Shown piece by piece: positions 1 through 9,122 of a stretch of 36,723 bases of DNA. The notes below the pieces were generated by a model. It had not been told where the DNA came from, searched no databases, and saw only the letters and a list, made by a program, of their open reading frames with translations. The stretch covers positions 1-36,723 of the forward strand of contig JAAYUG010000047.1 of the NCBI GenBank assembly GCA_012517825.1, written 5' to 3'. Position 1 is the first letter of the stretch, and each line of letters starts with the position of its first letter. The position numbers and the translations under genes are program-made. The DNA is from Bacteroidales bacterium (lineage in GTDB: Bacteria > Bacteroidota > Bacteroidia > Bacteroidales > JAAYUG01).

Positions 1-262
1 ATCGGAAATCTCTGAAAATTTCCTATTTCCAATTTCCAATTTCCTTTACGAGATCACGCTATGAAAACTAAAACAAGTTAATTGGAAATGGGAAATCGGA
101 AATTCCGTTATCGGAAATCTCTGAAAATTTCCTATTTCCAATTTCCTCTACGAGATCACGCTATGAAAACCAGAACACGTCAATTGGAAATGGGAAATCG
201 GAAATCGGAAATCCTCATTAATGGGAAATGGGAAATCGGAAATTCCTTAATCGGAAATCCTT
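1..262. repeat. Heptamer-based intergenic tandem repeat
   Basis: Two copies of a unit of about 109 bases start at 1 and 110. Each has ATCGGAAATCTCTGAAAATT, then a run of AATTTCC heptamers, then ACGAGATCACGCTATGAAAAC, then GGAAATGGGAAATCGGAAAT. Copy 1 has one more AATTTCC heptamer than copy 2. A partial third copy covers about 220-262. The GGAAATN and AATTTCC tracts are mutually complementary, so the unit can fold on itself. Open frames through it (LEMGNRKF-type peptides) come from the heptamer period and are not taken as genes. No gene is seen in 1-341. Confidence 0.85.
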
Positions 263-341
263 GGAACTCTGGAACATTGAAACCCTGGAACTTTCTATTG
301 CTCAATCCCGGATAAACAAACAAAGTATTATCTTCGCACTG

Positions 342-1235
342 ATGAAACACCTTCTGATCACAGGAATCGCCTCACTGCTGTCATTTGCTGCATCTGCCCA
401 GATGTTGCTCGATACCGTTTGGTTCACCAGAAACTGGCAGCAAAGCACCCGTGACAGCGCCTTTTATTACCGGCTGGTGTATGCCGACACATCGGGGAAA
501 ATCCGCTTTATTGTCCGCGATTATTACCCCGGCGGCACACTTCAGATGGAAGGCTTCTACCGTTCCATCAATCCGGATATTAAAGACGGACACTTCCTGT
601 ATTATTACCCCGACGGAAGCAAAAAACTGGAATGCACCTTTAACGGAAATCAGGTTGATGGCATGCTGACCGAATGGCATTCAAACGGAGCGTTAAAACT
701 GCAGGTTGGCTACCGGAACGGAAAATACCACGGAATCTTTCTTCAGCTTGACACCAGCGGAATACCCATCCTTTCAGCGAATTACCGCGACGGGGAACTG
801 CACGGGAAATTCATTTCCTACTACCCCAACGGACAGAAAGTGCGGGAAGATGTATACTCTAAGGGTATCCTGAAGAAGAAACGTTGCTACACCCGGGATG
901 GGCAGGATACAGCATGGTTTCCCTACCTGGCCCTGCCTGAATTCCCTGGCGGAAGAAGCAAATTCCAGGAATTTATCGATGAACACCTCATCTACCCGGC
1001 CGAAGCCCTTGCCGGCAAACTGCAGGGAAGCGTGGAACTGGAAGTACAGGTTGGAAAAGATGGGCGGCTCGTCAACATCCGTGTTGTGGAAAGCCCCCGG
1101 CAGGATTTTGCCGAGGAGGCAGTGCGGGTTCTTTCCTCTTCTCCCCCATGGAAACCGGGATGCAAAGACGGACAACCCATAGAAATGACCATACATATCC
1201 CAATAAAATTCCGGATAAAACAATCCTTTCCATGA
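342..1235 (+). CDS. Secreted YwqK/MORN-repeat protein with TonB C-terminal domain
   Basis: The protein has 297 residues. ATG 342 is chosen because it gives a clean signal peptide (MKHLLITGIASLLSFAASAQ); the frame upstream is only repeat DNA. Residues about 50-190 contain YwqK/MORN_2-type repeats of about 23 residues with Y-Y-P-[DN]-G cores (YYYPDGSKK, SYYPNGQKV). The C-terminus, about 200-297, is a TonB C-terminal domain: PEFPGGRSKFQEFI, then the G-x-V-x-L-x-V-x-V-x-x-D-G-R pattern and a terminal KFRI strand. TonB domains bind TonB boxes of outer-membrane receptors, so a periplasmic role is expected. The N-terminus looks like a cleavable signal rather than a long transmembrane anchor. Its stop overlaps the next start (ATGA), suggesting translational coupling. 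The ligand is unknown. Confidence 0.85.
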   Translation: MKHLLITGIASLLSFAASAQMLLDTVWFTRNWQQSTRDSAFYYRLVYADTSGKIRFIVRDYYPGGTLQMEGFYRSINPDIKDGHFLYYYPDGSKKLECTFNGNQVDGMLTEWHSNGALKLQVGYRNGKYHGIFLQLDTSGIPILSANYRDGELHGKFISYYPNGQKVREDVYSKGILKKKRCYTRDGQDTAWFPYLALPEFPGGRSKFQEFIDEHLIYPAEALAGKLQGSVELEVQVGKDGRLVNIRVVESPRQDFAEEAVRVLSSSPPWKPGCKDGQPIEMTIHIPIKFRIKQSFP

Positions 1236-1363
1236 GAAAAATCTTTAAACGGGCAATCCTTCTGCTGATAGCGATCAGTTTTGTAACGGCCTGCGCGCAT
1301 CAGCCGGTGCACCGGAACCACCCGCCAAAACCGGGCCGGCCCGAACCCTGCAATTGCCATTAA
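1232..1363 (+). CDS. Small 43-residue putative lipoprotein
   Basis: This ORF starts at ATG 1232, overlapping the stop of the TonB-domain gene by four bases. It encodes MRKIFKRAILLLIAISF, then VTAC, a plausible lipobox with Cys21 as the lipidated residue. The mature part is only about 23 residues, rich in Pro and His, and ends PCNCH. It fits a tiny lipoprotein co-translated with the upstream gene. Support is the basic N-terminus, hydrophobic core, lipobox and overlap. No family is recognised, and the short length leaves room for a chance ORF. Confidence 0.55.
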   Translation: MRKIFKRAILLLIAISFVTACAHQPVHRNHPPKPGRPEPCNCH

Positions 1364-1428
1364 ACACCTCCTGTTTTTTGTACCGGAAATTTCCTATATT
1401 TCTCCCCAATTAACCAGTTATTAATTTT

Positions 1429-3336
1429 ATGAAAACCCTCATCCAGCTGTTTGAAGAAAGCGTGGAAAAATTCCGCGACAACAATCTTCTCTTTGAAAAA
1501 ATTGGAAATCAGTATGTTGGTATGACCTTTGCCCAGACCCGCGAACGGGTTTACCGGATGGCCGCCGGCTTATTGAGCCTGGGTGTCAGCAAAGGCGACC
1601 GGATTGCCCTTTTGTCGGAAGGGCGCAACGACTGGGTGGTCAGCGAACTGGCTATCCTTTACACCGGGGCGGCCAACGTACCTCTGTCGGTTAAACTCAT
1701 GGAAACTTCCGACCTCCGGTTTCGCCTGAGCCATTCAGGTGCCCGGATGATCATTGTTTCCCGCAATCAGCTGGCAAAGATTATCCCTCTGAAAGATGAA
1801 CTCAGCGAACTGGAGAAAGTGATTATACTGGACGAAGTCACTAAGGAACACCCCAAAGATATTCTTCTGAAAGAAGTGCTGGCTCTCGGGGATGCTTTCC
1901 TTGCCGAAAAACGCCACCTTCTTACGGAGCGTATGCAAAGCATACAACCGGGTGACCTGGCCAACATCTGCTATACTTCCGGCACTACAGCCGATCCGAA
2001 AGGCATCATGCTCTCCCACCGCAACTATACAGCCAATGCTGAACAAAGCCTTTCCCTGATGGACGTCTTCCCCTGGTATACCACCTTACTTATACTGCCA
2101 TGGGACCACTCTTTTGCCCATACCTGCGGCATATACACCCTCATGTCGGCCGGAGGAAGTCTGGCTGCTGTCCAGTCAGGAAAAACAGCTATGGAAACAC
2201 TGAAAAATATTCCCGTCAACATCCGGGAGATCCGTCCTGTTTTCCTGCTCAGTGTCCCGGCCCTGGCAAAAAACTTCAGAAAAAATATTGAGAAAGGCAT
2301 CTCTGAAAAAGGAAAGCTGGCGGAAGCCCTCTTCCGGTTTGCCCTGAAAGTTTCCTATGCCTATAACGGAATTGCATGGAACAAAGGAAAAGGCTGGAGG
2401 ATTCTGCTAAAACCCCTTGTCAGCCTCTTCGATGCTATTCTCTACAAAAAAGTGAGAGAAGCTTTTGGCGGCCGGCTGAAATATTTTATCGGAGGCGGAG
2501 CCCTGCTCGACATCGAACTGCAACGCTTTTTCTATGCCATTGGAATTCCTATGTTCCAGGGATATGGACTCTCGGAAGCTTCTCCTGTCATCTCTTCCAA
2601 CTCCGAACGCAAAGCTAAACTGGGTTCTTCGGGCTATCTGGTGTCCAACCTTGAACTGAAAATATGCGATGAACAAGGAAACGAACTTCCGCTTGGGGAA
2701 AAAGGAGAAATTGTGGTCAGGGGTGAAAATGTGATGGTGGGATACTGGAAAAATGAAACAGCCACCCGCGAAACAATCCGCGACGGATGGCTCTACACTG
2801 GTGATATGGGATATATGGACGCCGACGGATTCCTTTATGTACTGGGACGTTTCAAGAGCCTCCTGATTGCTGACGACGGAGAAAAATACAGTCCGGAAGG
2901 TATTGAGGAAGCCTTCTGCGATCAGTCAAGGTATATTGACCAGTGCATGCTGTACAATAACCAGAATCCTTATACTGTTGCCCTCATTGTTCCTTCGCGT
3001 GAAGCGCTCAAGAAATACCTCAAAGAGAAACATCTTGATCCGGCATCAGAGGAAGGAATCATTGCCGCCCTGAAACTCATCGAATCCGAAATAGCAGAAT
3101 ACCGTACCGGCCGAAAATACGGAAACATGTTCCCCCAGCGCTGGCTTCCCCCGGCACTGGGAATTCTGGATGAACCCTTTACCGAAGATAACCACATGCT
3201 GAACAGTACCATGAAAATGGTCAGGGGTAAGATTACGGAACGCTACCGCGAACTGCTTGCCTTCTTATACACTCCCGAAGCAAAGGATATTACCAACAAA
3301 AGAAATAAGGAGGCAATGAAAAAACTGCTGATGTAA
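1429..3336 (+). CDS. Long-chain fatty-acid-CoA ligase (AMP-binding family)
   Basis: This 635-residue adenylate-forming enzyme activates a carboxylic acid, most likely a long-chain fatty acid, with ATP and then CoA. Visible motifs are the phosphate loop YTSGTTADPKG (Tyr182 onward), GYGLSEASP (378 onward; A5), YTGD with Asp459 (A7), and GRFKSLLIADDGEKYSP (A8 hinge). The long C-terminal segment (Y-R-T-G-R, then about 70 residues) is typical of the FAA1-like long-chain group found in Bacteroidota. The gene is monocistronic, with a near-consensus -7 element TATATTTC at 1395-1402 and a strong terminator at 3357-3398. Exact chain-length preference cannot be read from sequence. Confidence 0.9.
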   Translation: MKTLIQLFEESVEKFRDNNLLFEKIGNQYVGMTFAQTRERVYRMAAGLLSLGVSKGDRIALLSEGRNDWVVSELAILYTGAANVPLSVKLMETSDLRFRLSHSGARMIIVSRNQLAKIIPLKDELSELEKVIILDEVTKEHPKDILLKEVLALGDAFLAEKRHLLTERMQSIQPGDLANICYTSGTTADPKGIMLSHRNYTANAEQSLSLMDVFPWYTTLLILPWDHSFAHTCGIYTLMSAGGSLAAVQSGKTAMETLKNIPVNIREIRPVFLLSVPALAKNFRKNIEKGISEKGKLAEALFRFALKVSYAYNGIAWNKGKGWRILLKPLVSLFDAILYKKVREAFGGRLKYFIGGGALLDIELQRFFYAIGIPMFQGYGLSEASPVISSNSERKAKLGSSGYLVSNLELKICDEQGNELPLGEKGEIVVRGENVMVGYWKNETATRETIRDGWLYTGDMGYMDADGFLYVLGRFKSLLIADDGEKYSPEGIEEAFCDQSRYIDQCMLYNNQNPYTVALIVPSREALKKYLKEKHLDPASEEGIIAALKLIESEIAEYRTGRKYGNMFPQRWLPPALGILDEPFTEDNHMLNSTMKMVRGKITERYRELLAFLYTPEAKDITNKRNKEAMKKLLM

Positions 3337-3356
3337 CCTGAACCGCGCCTGCAGAA

Positions 3357-3398
3357 ATGGAAAAACCGGGAATTTTCCTCCCGGTTTTTCCATTTTTT
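3357..3398 (+). terminator. Rho-independent terminator after the acyl-CoA ligase gene
   Basis: A perfect 15-bp stem pairs ATGGAAAAACCGGGA (3357-3371) with its complement (3379-3393) around a 7-base loop, followed by a T run to 3398. It separates the ligase gene from metH. Confidence 0.9.
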
Positions 3399-3457
3399 GT
3401 TTTCCTTCATCACCATGCGTCCGCATTTTTTCTGATGTAACAATCAGCTTAATTCAA

Positions 3458-3465
3458 TAAATTTG
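3458..3465 (+). promoter_or_regulatory. -7 promoter element of metH
   Basis: TAAATTTG matches the Bacteroidota -7 consensus TAnnTTTG. It lies only 6 bases before ATG 3472, so transcription would start at or very near the start codon. No clear TTTG -33 box is seen at 19-21 bases upstream. Confidence 0.55.
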
Positions 3466-3471
3466 CCGTCT

Positions 3472-6400
3472 ATGGAGGAAGGAAAAAGGAACATACGGCA
3501 GGAACTGGCGCAACGGGTGCTGGTGCTTGACGGAGCCATGGGAACCATGATTCAGAAGCACCGCCTTTCGGAAGAAGATTTCAGGGGCGGGCAATTCAGA
3601 AGCTGGAACCGGCCCCTGCGGGGAAACAACGACATCCTCAATCTGACCCGGCCCGACATCATCCAGAGCATTCACATGGCTTACCTGGAAGCCGGTGCCG
3701 ACATCATCGAAACCAACACCTTCAATGCCAACCGGATTTCTCAGGCCGATTACGGCATGGAAGAGCAGGTATACGCCATCAACAGGGCAGCTGCAGCTAT
3801 TGCCAGCACCGCTGCAATGGAAATGACCAGGCGCAATCCTTCCCGTCCCCGTTTTGTTGCCGGGGCAATGGGCCCCACCAATAAAACAGCTTCCCTCTCG
3901 CCCGATGTGAATGACCCGGGCTTCAGGGCGGTTACTTTCGACGACCTCAGGGAGGTTTACTACGAGCAGGCAAAAGCTTTGACAGAGGGCGGAGTTGATA
4001 TATTGCTCCTGGAAACAGTTTTTGATACCCTGAATGCCAAAGCAGCTGTGTTTGCCATCCATCAGCTCCGCAAAGAGCTTGGCAGAGACATACCCCTTAT
4101 GGTTTCCGGTACCATTGTTGATAAAAGCGGCCGGACCCTATCGGGCCAGACCATCGAAGCCTTTCTTTATTCCATGTCCCATGCAGATCTGCTCAGTATC
4201 GGACTGAACTGCAGTATGGGAGCAAGGGAAATGAGGCCATTCCTTGAAGAGCTTTCAGCCAGGGCTCCCTGGTACGTAAGCGTTTATCCCAACGCCGGAT
4301 TTCCCAATCAGTTTGGCGAATACGACGAAACACCCGGCGAAATGGCCGTCTTTATGAAAGATTTTCTCGACCGGCGGCTCGTAAATATCATTGGAGGCTG
4401 CTGCGGTACCACCCCCGATCATATACGGACATTTGCCGCTCTGGCAGAAAATGCGCCGGTACGCATCCCTCCGCCACGGGAACACAAGCTTTCACTCAGC
4501 GGACTGGAACCGCTCGTGGTTTACCCGGGGAGCAATTTCATCAACATAGGTGAACGGACCAATGTGAGCGGCTCACGAAAATTTGCCCGTCTCATCCGGG
4601 AAGAAAAATACAGCGAAGCCCTGTCGGTGGCCCGTGAAATGGTTGAAGGAGGTGCCCAGATCATTGACGTGAACATGGATGATGCCATGATTGACGGAGA
4701 AAAGGCCATGGTGAAGTTTCTTAACCTGCTGTCGGCCGAGCCTGATATAGCCCGTGTTCCCGTTATGATCGATTCCTCCAACTTCAGGGTAATCGAAGCC
4801 GGCCTGAAATGCCTGCAGGGAAAATCGGTTGTTAACAGCATCAGCCTCAAGGAAGGAGAAACTATCTTTCTGGAGCAGGCACAGAAAATCAGAATGTACG
4901 GAGCAGCCATGGTGGTGATGGCGTTCGATGAAAAAGGACAGGCTGATACTTTCGACCGCCGTATTGAAGTTTGCGAAAGAGCATACCGGCTGCTTACCGA
5001 AAAAGCCGGTATTCCTCCTGACGACATCATCTTTGACCCCAATGTGCTGGCCATCGGCACTGGAATGGAAGAGCACAACTCCTATGCCCTCGATTTTATC
5101 AGGGCAACCCAATGGATAAAGAAAAACCTCCCGCATGCCAGGGTTAGCGGAGGAATCAGCAACCTTTCCTTTTCGTTCCGCGGCAATGATGTTGTGCGCG
5201 AAGCCATGCATTCGGTCTTTTTGTACCACGCCATCCATGCCGGCCTGGATATGGGTATTGTCAATCCCGCCATGCTGCAGGTGTATGAAGAAATTGACCC
5301 GGAACTCCTCACCCTGGTAGAGGATGTTGTTCTTAACCGCAGACCGGATGCTACCGAGCGGCTTATTGCCTATGCGGCTACCGTGCGAAAGGAAAACGCA
5401 AACGAAAACAAAGAAGTCGCCTGGAGGAACCTGCCTGTAAAAGAACGTCTGCTCCATGCGCTCGTCCATGGTATTGACGAATTTATTGAAGCCGACACCG
5501 AAGAAGCCCGGAAGGAATACCCCCGCGCACTGGACGTTATCGAAGGACCTCTGATGGAAGGAATGAACGTGGTGGGAGATTTGTTCGGAGCCGGAAAAAT
5601 GTTTCTGCCCCAGGTGGTGAAAAGCGCCAGGGTAATGAAAAAAGCAGTTGCCGTGCTCCTCCCCTATATTGAAGCAGAAAAACTGGCAGGCGATACCAGT
5701 ACCTCGGCCGGCAAAATTGTGATGGCAACCGTAAAGGGCGATGTGCATGACATAGGAAAAAACATCGTAGGGGTTGTTATGGCCTGCAACAATTACGAGG
5801 TTATTGACCTCGGAGTCATGGTCCCGGCAGAGCGCATTCTTGAAGAAGCCAGAAAACAAAAAGCAGATGTTATCGGATTGAGCGGACTCATTACCCCTTC
5901 CCTCGAAGAGATGGTGCATGTGGCGGGTGAAATGGAACGGCAGGGATTTGATATTCCCCTTCTTATCGGAGGAGCTACGACTTCGCGCCTCCACACCGCA
6001 GTAAAAATAGCACCCTCATACCATGGCCCCGTTGTTCATGTAAAGGACGCATCCCGCTCCGTGCCGGTGCTGAACCAGCTTCTTACGCCCCAAACACGCA
6101 CGAAATTTATTGACGAGCTGGAGGCCGGATACCGGCAACTGAGGGAAAGCTATTCCGCATCACGGAAAAAGAACCTGTACGTTACCCTGGCAGAAGCACG
6201 CGCCAACAAGCTGAAAACCGACTGGGAGCATATTCAGATCATCCCTCCTGCCCAACCGGGAATTCACGTTTTCCGCGATTTCCCTATCGAAGAAATAGAA
6301 CCGTATATTAACTGGATGTTCTTTTTTATCGTCTGGCAAATCAGAGGGAAGTTTCCTGATTTACTCCATGATCCTGTGCACGGAGAGGAAGCCCGCAAGC

Positions 6401-7155
6401 TATACGACGATGCCCTTGCCCTGCTGAACCGCATTAAAACGGAGAAACTGCTCAGGGCCAACGCTGTGGTAGGCCTTTTCCCTGCCAATTCGGTAGGTGA
6501 CGATATCGAGGTATACCGCGATGAAAATCGGTCCGAAGTTCTTGCGGTCTTCCGTAACCTGCGCAACCAGGAGCAGAAAAAACCGGGCGTTCCCAATCTG
6601 TGCCTGGCCGACTTCATCGCTCCCCGTTCCGGCCGGCGGATTGATTACATCGGAGCATTTGCCGTAACGGCAGGAATCGGTGCTGACGAGCTCGCCGCAG
6701 AATTCCGGCAGAAAAACGACGATTATTCAGCCATCATGGTCAAAGCCCTTGCTGACCGTCTGGCAGAAGCTTTTACTGAACTTGTCCATGCCAAGGTGCG
6801 CCGTGAACTATGGGGGTATGCCGCCGCTGAAAATCTCTCAACGGACGACCTTCTGATGGAGCGATATAAAGGCATCAGGCCGGCCCACGGCTATCCTGCC
6901 TGCCCCGATCATTCGGAAAAACAGACGCTCTTCCGCCTGCTTGAAGCGGAAAAACATGCACAGATTACGCTTACGGAAAATTTCTCCATGGTACCGGCTG
7001 CATCGGTTTCGGGACTTATGTTCGCCCACCCCTTTGCACAGTACTTCTTTGTTGACAAAATCGGCCGCGACCAGGTAGAAGATTACGCCCTGCGCAAAAG
7101 GATTGCCCCGGAAACCATTGAAAAATGGCTTGCTTCCAACCTGAACTACCGGTGA
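3472..7155 (+). CDS. metH: Cobalamin-dependent methionine synthase
   Basis: The 1227-residue protein transfers the methyl group of 5-methyltetrahydrofolate to homocysteine through cobalamin. All four modules are present in order. The homocysteine domain has zinc ligands Cys247, Cys310 and Cys311 (GLNCS, GGCCGTT). The pterin domain begins [16 protein letters not shown]. The B12 domain has [11 protein letters not shown] with His759 as lower axial ligand, plus GLSGLITPS and GGATTS. The reactivation (AdoMet) domain has [12 protein letters not shown] and ends near [10 protein letters not shown]. With ATG 3472 as start, the ligand numbers equal those of E. coli MetH, which supports this start over the in-frame TTG at 3463; that TTG also sits inside the promoter element. 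metF follows after about 70 bases. No cobalamin riboswitch is visible in the 135-base leader. Confidence 0.98.
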   Translation: MEEGKRNIRQELAQRVLVLDGAMGTMIQKHRLSEEDFRGGQFRSWNRPLRGNNDILNLTRPDIIQSIHMAYLEAGADIIETNTFNANRISQADYGMEEQVYAINRAAAAIASTAAMEMTRRNPSRPRFVAGAMGPTNKTASLSPDVNDPGFRAVTFDDLREVYYEQAKALTEGGVDILLLETVFDTLNAKAAVFAIHQLRKELGRDIPLMVSGTIVDKSGRTLSGQTIEAFLYSMSHADLLSIGLNCSMGAREMRPFLEELSARAPWYVSVYPNAGFPNQFGEYDETPGEMAVFMKDFLDRRLVNIIGGCCGTTPDHIRTFAALAENAPVRIPPPREHKLSLSGLEPLVVYPGSNFINIGERTNVSGSRKFARLIREEKYSEALSVAREMVEGGAQIIDVNMDDAMIDGEKAMVKFLNLLSAEPDIARVPVMIDSSNFRVIEAGLKCLQGKSVVNSISLKEGETIFLEQAQKIRMYGAAMVVMAFDEKGQADTFDRRIEVCERAYRLLTEKAGIPPDDIIFDPNVLAIGTGMEEHNSYALDFIRATQWIKKNLPHARVSGGISNLSFSFRGNDVVREAMHSVFLYHAIHAGLDMGIVNPAMLQVYEEIDPELLTLVEDVVLNRRPDATERLIAYAATVRKENANENKEVAWRNLPVKERLLHALVHGIDEFIEADTEEARKEYPRALDVIEGPLMEGMNVVGDLFGAGKMFLPQVVKSARVMKKAVAVLLPYIEAEKLAGDTSTSAGKIVMATVKGDVHDIGKNIVGVVMACNNYEVIDLGVMVPAERILEEARKQKADVIGLSGLITPSLEEMVHVAGEMERQGFDIPLLIGGATTSRLHTAVKIAPSYHGPVVHVKDASRSVPVLNQLLTPQTRTKFIDELEAGYRQLRESYSASRKKNLYVTLAEARANKLKTDWEHIQIIPPAQPGIHVFRDFPIEEIEPYINWMFFFIVWQIRGKFPDLLHDPVHGEEARKLYDDALALLNRIKTEKLLRANAVVGLFPANSVGDDIEVYRDENRSEVLAVFRNLRNQEQKKPGVPNLCLADFIAPRSGRRIDYIGAFAVTAGIGADELAAEFRQKNDDYSAIMVKALADRLAEAFTELVHAKVRRELWGYAAAENLSTDDLLMERYKGIRPAHGYPACPDHSEKQTLFRLLEAEKHAQITLTENFSMVPAASVSGLMFAHPFAQYFFVDKIGRDQVEDYALRKRIAPETIEKWLASNLNYR

Positions 7156-7175
7156 GTTTGCGTCCGAGCCGAAAT

Positions 7176-7208
7176 TTTGGTATCTTGCCGACCCCCTGAA
7201 TAAATTTG
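7176..7208 (+). promoter_or_regulatory. Promoter of metF
   Basis: TTTG (7176-7179), a 21-base spacer and TAAATTTG (7201-7208) match the Bacteroidota TTTG-N19-21-TAnnTTTG pattern. The predicted start of transcription, near 7214, falls after ATG 7212, favouring ATG 7227 as the metF start and giving metF its own promoter apart from metH. Confidence 0.65.
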
Positions 7209-7226
7209 GAGATGACCCATTCAACC

Positions 7227-8180
7227 ATGAAAGTTACTGAAGTCCTTTCCCGTTCAAAAGAGACACGTTTCTCCTTTGAACTGCTTCCTCCATTAAAAGG
7301 AAGCAGCATTCAGGTGATTTATGATGCCATTGATCCGCTCATGGAGTTTAATCCGCTGAATATCAATATTACCTACCATCAGAGCGAAGTGGAATACCGC
7401 CGTCTTCCGGGAGGTTTGCTCGAAAAGCGCATTATCAGGAAACGCCCCGGAACGATAGGAATTGCAGCCGCTATCATGAACAAATATCAGGTAATGGTGG
7501 TGCCTCACCTCATCTGCGGTGGATTTACCAGGGAAGAAACTGAAGATGCCCTTATCGACCTTCATTTTCTTGGCATCAGAAACATCCTTGCCCTGCGCGG
7601 AGACCCCCAGAAAGGAGAAAAATATTTTATCCCCGAAGAAGGAGGCCATGCCCATACTGTTACCCTGGTAGAACAGATCATCAATATGAACCGGGGCATT
7701 TATCTCGATGAAAACCTTAAAAACGCTATCCCCACCGATTTCTGTGTGGGTGTGGCCGGATATCCCGAGAAACATTTTGAAGCCCCTAACATGGAAACCG
7801 ATTTGCGGCATCTGAAAGCCAAAATCGATGCAGGAGCAGAATATGTAGTAACCCAGATGTTTTTCGACAACCGCAAATATTTCGATTTCGTGGAGCAGTG
7901 CCGTAAGGCTGGGATTCATGTACCCATCATCCCCGGCATCAAACCGGTCAATACCCTGCGCGACATTGAACTTCTGCCCCGGGCTTTCCATATTGACCTG
8001 CCCGAGGAACTTGTGCACGAGGTCCAGAAATGCAAAACCAACCAGGAAGCTAAAGAAGTGGGTATCGAATTCTGCATTGCCCAGTCAAAAGAGCTTGTCA
8101 GGGCAGGCGTTCCGGCTATCCATTATTATACCATTGGAATATCAGACAACATCCGTAAAATTGCTTCGGCAGTCTTTTGA
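7227..8180 (+). CDS. metF: Methylenetetrahydrofolate reductase
   Basis: This 317-residue FAD enzyme reduces 5,10-methylenetetrahydrofolate to the 5-methyl form used by MetH next door. Family signatures are FSFELLPP near the N-terminus (Glu18, equivalent to the catalytic Glu of the FEFFPP motif), ALRGDPQKG with Asp126 near the flavin, and TQMFFDN with Gln210 in the folate-binding strand. Length is slightly above the roughly 296 residues of E. coli MetF. ATG 7212 would add five residues (MTHST); ATG 7227 is preferred because the promoter predicts transcription starting near 7214. Together metH and metF complete the methyl branch of the folate cycle. Confidence 0.95.
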   Translation: MKVTEVLSRSKETRFSFELLPPLKGSSIQVIYDAIDPLMEFNPLNINITYHQSEVEYRRLPGGLLEKRIIRKRPGTIGIAAAIMNKYQVMVVPHLICGGFTREETEDALIDLHFLGIRNILALRGDPQKGEKYFIPEEGGHAHTVTLVEQIINMNRGIYLDENLKNAIPTDFCVGVAGYPEKHFEAPNMETDLRHLKAKIDAGAEYVVTQMFFDNRKYFDFVEQCRKAGIHVPIIPGIKPVNTLRDIELLPRAFHIDLPEELVHEVQKCKTNQEAKEVGIEFCIAQSKELVRAGVPAIHYYTIGISDNIRKIASAVF

Positions 8181-8344
8181 TTTCCGGCATTGATTCAGAA
8201 GATTTTTATTATCGGAACCTTTCAAAGTAAATTTTATCTTTTTTATTTTAATACCCCCCTTCGGGGTTCTGATACATTCACCCTATACCATTTTCTTTTT
8301 GAACTTTTTTCAAGTTTTTCTGTTTAAAAAATAAACAATTCATT

Positions 8345-8851
8345 ATGGCTCAGATTACATTAAAAGGATCGTATATCCATACCTACGGAGATCTGCCTGC
8401 AAAGGGCACCCAGGCCCCGGATTTCCTGCTCACCGGAACAGACCTTGCCGATTTCTCCCTGAAGAAATTTGCCGGGAAAAAAGTCTTGCTCAACATTTTC
8501 CCCAGCCTGGATACATCAGTATGTGCCACCTCAGTGCGCAAATTCAATGAACAGGCGGCTTCTCTTCCCAACACAGTGGTGATCTGTGTATCGAAAGATC
8601 TTCCTTTTGCCCACAACCGTTTCTGCGTAGCGGAAGGAATCAAAAACGTTGTTTCGGCCTCGGTTCTTCGCAATGACCAGTTTGGAAAAGATTACGGGGT
8701 ACTGATAACCGACGGCCCTATGGCCGGATTGCTGGCGCGGGCGGTTGTGGTCATCGATGAGGCCGGAAAAGTAGTTTACACCCAGCTGGTACCGGAAATT
8801 GCTCAGGAGCCGGATTATGAAGCGGCGTTGAACGCCTGCCGCAATGCATAA
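8345..8851 (+). CDS. tpx: Thiol peroxidase (Tpx-type peroxiredoxin)
   Basis: This 168-residue atypical 2-Cys peroxiredoxin reduces H2O2 and lipid hydroperoxides using thioredoxin. The peroxidatic Cys60 lies in SLDTSVCATSVRKFN and the resolving Cys94 in NRFCVAEG, at the spacing expected for Tpx. The usual Thr-Pro before the cysteine is Thr-Ser here; the Thr that activates the thiolate is kept. The gene stands alone. The 164-base gap upstream has no clear TAnnTTTG element. A short C-rich/G-rich hairpin with a TTCG loop near 8254-8266 lies in that gap. Transcription likely ends at the hairpin at 8918-8939. Confidence 0.93.
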   Translation: MAQITLKGSYIHTYGDLPAKGTQAPDFLLTGTDLADFSLKKFAGKKVLLNIFPSLDTSVCATSVRKFNEQAASLPNTVVICVSKDLPFAHNRFCVAEGIKNVVSASVLRNDQFGKDYGVLITDGPMAGLLARAVVVIDEAGKVVYTQLVPEIAQEPDYEAALNACRNA

Positions 8852-8910
8852 AAGGTATTGCTCCGGCCTTTCCCTGATTTTGTTTCAAAAAGCCTGACGG
8901 AAGCATGAAA

Positions 8911-8945
8911 TAAAAAAGGTGTTGCAGCCCTGCAACACCATTTTT
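8911..8945. terminator. Bidirectional terminator between tpx and tRNA-Phe
   Basis: GGTGTTGCAG (8918-8927) pairs perfectly with 8930-8939 around a 2-base loop. T-rich ends lie on both sides (ATTTTT on plus; TTTTTTA on minus), so it can end tpx rightward and tRNA-Phe leftward. Confidence 0.85.
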
Positions 8946-8946
8946 G

Positions 8947-9019
<73 letters not shown>

Positions 9020-9037
9020 GCTGTTTTTTTCGTGGCA

Positions 9038-9067
9038 CAAAGGTATAAAAAAATTTTACATTCCAAC
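9038..9067 (-). promoter_or_regulatory. Promoter of tRNA-Phe
   Basis: On the minus strand GTTG (9067-9064), an 18-base spacer and TACCTTTG (9045-9038) approximate the Bacteroidota promoter, about 19 bases before the mature tRNA 5' end. Its -33 box lies almost back to back with that of the divergent peptidase promoter. Confidence 0.5.
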
Positions 9068-9069
9068 AT

Positions 9070-9102
9070 TCTGTCAGTACAATTTGGAATCGTTTAACTT
9101 TG
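9070..9102 (+). promoter_or_regulatory. Promoter of the M16 peptidase gene
   Basis: TCTG (9070-9073), a 21-base spacer and TAACTTTG (9095-9102) fit TTTG-N19-21-TAnnTTTG with one mismatch. It is 20 bases before ATG 9123, which rules against the longer in-frame start at 9012 inside the tRNA. Confidence 0.55.
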
Positions 9103-9122
9103 CATCCGCATTCCCCTATACC

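Noticed and set aside
1-262. CRISPR array
   Set aside because: The repeats are heptamers in a 109-base tandem unit, without evenly sized unique spacers, and no cas genes are present.
3463-3465. TTG start for metH (and likewise TTG 7206 for metF, TTG 20429 for the hydrolase)
   Set aside because: Each TTG lies within a TAnnTTTG promoter element, with a good ATG a few codons on; metH residue numbers also fit the ATG.
3399-3471. Cobalamin or SAM riboswitch in front of metH
   Set aside because: The space after the upstream terminator is only about 70 bases, with no B12-box or SAM-type stems visible.
4573-5994. A 473-codon open frame on the minus strand across metH
   Set aside because: It is antisense to the B12 and pterin parts of a fully intact metH, has low-complexity His/Phe/Gly content and no recognisable domain; it is a shadow frame.
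8254-8266. C-rich/G-rich hairpin with TTCG loop after metF as terminator
   Set aside because: The stem is only three to four pairs and there is no T run after it.
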